Part shown: positions 6,031-7,548 of the stretch, piece by piece
Layout: every line of letters begins with the position of its first letter
Numbering within the stretch: the stretch's first letter is position 1
Source of the DNA: an uncultured Porphyromonadaceae bacterium
GTDB lineage: Bacteria > Bacteroidota > Bacteroidia > Bacteroidales > Muribaculaceae
Reading direction: 5' to 3'
DNA length: 7,548 nt
Assembly (NCBI GenBank): GCA_947175455.1
Contig: CAMWMW010000070.1
Coordinates: forward strand, 1-7,548
The notes under the pieces: generated by a model
Database searches by the model: none
What the model was told of the DNA's origin: nothing
What the model saw: only the letters and a program-made list of their open reading frames with translations
Program-made: the position numbers and the translations under genes

Positions 6031-7305
6031 TTAAATTTTAGAAGACTTCTGATTCAGTTCCGACATGATGTCTTCCCAATATTGCTTTAACTCTTTCCAT
6101 CTGACCACGGCACCTTTGCCCGGAACCGGACACACATTTCTGCCGTTGAGCCTGACAGATGCGTATATCCCGCCGCCTGGAGATTTCAACAGAATAACCG
6201 CAAGATTGGCACCGAGGGGTGTTATCTCCTGAACCTGCCATCTGTCGGCAAGTGTCTCGAAATCATCGGTCATCACATAACATCCCGGAAGGCGCATAAG
6301 CGAGAAAAGCGGGAGAAGAGTCTCGGCATGTCCGAAATATCCGTGTGCCCTGACTTCTCCGGAAGATGACACGGCAGACTCCGCGTCAGCTATGATCTGC
6401 CGCAGCAACGGTTCTGTCGCCCTCCCTGCAAGATCCGACAAGGGGTTGATATTGTTTCTCAGATAATGGAGCACATTGGACGCAAGCCAGCACGACCTGT
6501 ATTCCTGTTCCGACATGAACTCGGTGGTGGCAGCCGGAAGTCCGGAGGCGAGATTCGCCTGCAGAAGTCCATACATGCTCATGGCAAGATGACGCAGACG
6601 TTGCGCGTCTTTCTCATAACCGGCTTTGAACAGCCGCCTGGCAGGAGCGTCGGACACATGGCTTTCGAGATATTTTTCATACACAGGTTTCCAGACACCT
6701 TTGTCGCGATAGGACGCATATGCGGTGTCCGCCACGAAACAACGCAGCAATGTGTCGTTCTGCCTGCCGGACGAGGCATACAGCTCAAGTCTTGAGTTAG
6801 GTATCTCAAGCGCATGAAGAAACTGATACATCGTCATTATCACCCGAGGAACATATGTCGATTTTGATTCCATTCTCCCTTTTTTGAAAAGGTCCGGCAA
6901 CATCGCCGCCATATCCGCACCAAGACGCGCCTCCTCGTTTATTCCCACTTCCGACAGCAATCCCCACCTGCCGTCGGTGCGGGCGGAAATCCGGCGCATC
7001 ATGTCAAGAAAACGCTCCCCGTCGGCAGTCAGCATGTCTTCACTTTCAGCCTTGCGCAAGGCATCCGAAATCTCCTTGATTTTTTTCGGAGAAGAGAGAT
7101 AACGGGCTCCATGACGCGCCGTATAACCGAGATATACAGGACGAAGTGAATCCTGCCAGGCGACAGAGGTCTCTGTTTTCGAAAAATCATATGGCATCAT
7201 CGATCCGCTGTAGACATCCCTTTGCCGACTGTAATCGGACGCGAATGCGGATGACACCCACAGCATGGCTATCGCCGTCAATATGAACGTAATTCTCTTT
7301 TTCAT
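6031..7305 (-). CDS. Secreted histidine acid phosphatase, MINPP/phytase-like
   Basis: The 424-aa product is a predicted periplasmic phosphatase of histidine phosphatase clade 2. A signal peptide spans residues 1-22 (MKKRITFILTAIAMLWVSSAFA, cleavage AFA|S). The catalytic loop is RHGAR (Arg64, nucleophile His65, Arg68). The proton-donor motif is HAE at 326-328 (GYFGHAETLLPLFSLM), which replaces the HD of AppA-type phytases and is typical of multiple inositol-polyphosphate phosphatases, including the Bacteroides enzyme. The likely substrates are phytate and lower inositol phosphates; the exact specificity is inferred. The ATG at 7305 is chosen because it immediately precedes the signal peptide, whereas the open frame extends 34 codons upstream through AT-rich non-protein-like DNA. 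It is divergent from the folD-like sequence and leads the 141-aa gene downstream. No consensus promoter is seen upstream of it. Confidence 0.92.
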   Translation of the reverse strand: MKKRITFILTAIAMLWVSSAFASDYSRQRDVYSGSMMPYDFSKTETSVAWQDSLRPVYLGYTARHGARYLSSPKKIKEISDALRKAESEDMLTADGERFLDMMRRISARTDGRWGLLSEVGINEEARLGADMAAMLPDLFKKGRMESKSTYVPRVIMTMYQFLHALEIPNSRLELYASSGRQNDTLLRCFVADTAYASYRDKGVWKPVYEKYLESHVSDAPARRLFKAGYEKDAQRLRHLAMSMYGLLQANLASGLPAATTEFMSEQEYRSCWLASNVLHYLRNNINPLSDLAGRATEPLLRQIIADAESAVSSSGEVRAHGYFGHAETLLPLFSLMRLPGCYVMTDDFETLADRWQVQEITPLGANLAVILLKSPGGGIYASVRLNGRNVCPVPGKGAVVRWKELKQYWEDIMSELNQKSSKI

Positions 7306-7313
7306 CTTAGAAA

Positions 7314-7343
7314 TTTTGTTTTGCCGATTTTTTATTAATTTTG
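7314..7343 (+). promoter_or_regulatory. Weak candidate promoter toward folD
   Basis: TAATTTTG (7336-7343) is an exact -7 element on the plus strand. The nearest upstream TTTTG (7314-7318) is only 17 bp away, shorter than the usual 19-21. A transcript would begin near 7350 with a leader of about 100 nt to the folD ATG. Confidence 0.25.
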
Positions 7344-7378
7344 CAGTTTGAAACCAGATTCTCCTCTTTTTATCGCAA

Positions 7379-7401
7379 GTGTCAGGTTTTGGACACCTGA
7401 C
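7379..7401. promoter_or_regulatory. Overlapping palindromes in the divergent promoter region
   Basis: GTCAGGT (7381-7387) pairs with ACCTGAC (7395-7401). An alternative GTGTC (7379-7383) pairs with GACAC (7392-7396). The two are mutually exclusive as hairpins and sit between the divergent phosphatase and folD-like starts. This could be a binding site for a shared regulator or a leader RNA structure for folD; neither is shown. Confidence 0.3.
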
Positions 7402-7451
7402 CACCACAATCCTTTATATTAAAACAACATTCTAATAAAAAATATTTTCGC

Positions 7452-7548
7452 ATGACACTTATCGACGGATAAAAGCCGGCAGCCGAGATCGAACAGGAGA
7501 GAGCAGCCGAAGTAGCGGGGAGGACGGCAGCGGGGAAGCGTGCCGCCC
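7452..7548 (+). pseudogene. folD: 5' end of folD-like gene interrupted by TAA at codon 7
   Basis: From ATG 7452 the translation is MTLIDG, a TAA at 7470-7472, then KPAAEIEQERAAEVAGRTAA and GKRAA to the window edge with no further stop. This lines up without gaps with the E. coli FolD N-terminus (IIDGK..A..VRSEVAQKV, then RIAAGLRAP), and resembles Bacteroidales FolD starts (MTLIDGK...QEIAAEVA). FolD is the cytoplasmic methylene-THF dehydrogenase/cyclohydrolase. The stop falls exactly on the conserved Lys of IDGK, as a single A-to-T change (AAA to TAA) would produce. No in-frame ATG, GTG or TTG follows in view. The normally hydrophobic residue in QEIAAEV is Arg here. It may be a true nonsense mutation, a decayed copy, or sequence error near a contig end. 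The catalytic region lies outside the window. Confidence 0.6.

Noticed and set aside
7306..7407. 34-codon upstream extension of the phosphatase
   Set aside because: The extension would bury the clear signal peptide MKKRITFILTAIAM in the middle of the protein and lies in AT-rich leader DNA.
7452..7548. Alternative genetic code with TAA as sense
   Set aside because: The phosphatase frame ends in TAA at its expected length and all other genes end normally in TGA.

Overview
The window looks like chromosomal DNA of a Bacteroidota bacterium, most likely a gut Bacteroidales. Three things point there. The promoters fit the Bacteroidetes pattern (TTG or TTTG, about 20 bp, then TAnnTTTG). Start codons lack good Shine-Dalgarno sequences and sit behind A/T-rich leaders. 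The proteins (a 700-aa YidC, a HAE-type MINPP phosphatase, a FolD-like start reading MTLIDG) are of the Bacteroidales kind. Family-level placement (for example Muribaculaceae) is only a guess. Coding DNA is moderately GC-rich and the intergenic DNA is strongly AT-rich.

Layout. Positions 1-150 hold a large imperfect inverted repeat with no gene. A consensus promoter at 166-196 then drives a plus-strand cluster: yidC (246-2348, membrane protein insertase), a NapH-like polytopic membrane 4Fe-4S protein (2358-3179, GTG start, 9 bp after yidC) and thyA (3214-4008, thymidylate synthase). thyA meets a convergent LacI-family regulator (3986-5011, minus) and the two coding regions overlap by 23 bp. 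A 543-bp AT-rich gap (5012-5554) follows. It holds the regulator's promoter, a perfect 10-bp palindrome in the regulator's leader, a second outward-facing promoter flanked by AACGTT operator-like sites, a strong GC hairpin and a third promoter, but no convincing gene. Next is a minus-strand pair: a periplasmic histidine acid phosphatase of the MINPP/phytase type (6031-7305) followed by a 141-aa protein of unknown function (5555-5980). Divergent from the phosphatase, the last 97 bases look like the start of folD, but its seventh codon is TAA.

Functions. The yidC-thyA block is mainly housekeeping (membrane biogenesis, dTMP synthesis). FolD, if intact, would interconvert the 5,10-methylene-THF that ThyA consumes. 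The phosphatase would release phosphate from inositol phosphates in the periplasm. The regulator has no sugar-use genes beside it in this window, so its targets are unclear. The observations most worth checking are the interrupted folD start, the LacI-type control region that leads to no gene and may make small RNAs, and a 15-bp sequence shared by the yidC promoter region and the regulator's palindrome. I see no clear mobile element, CRISPR array, tRNA or rRNA.
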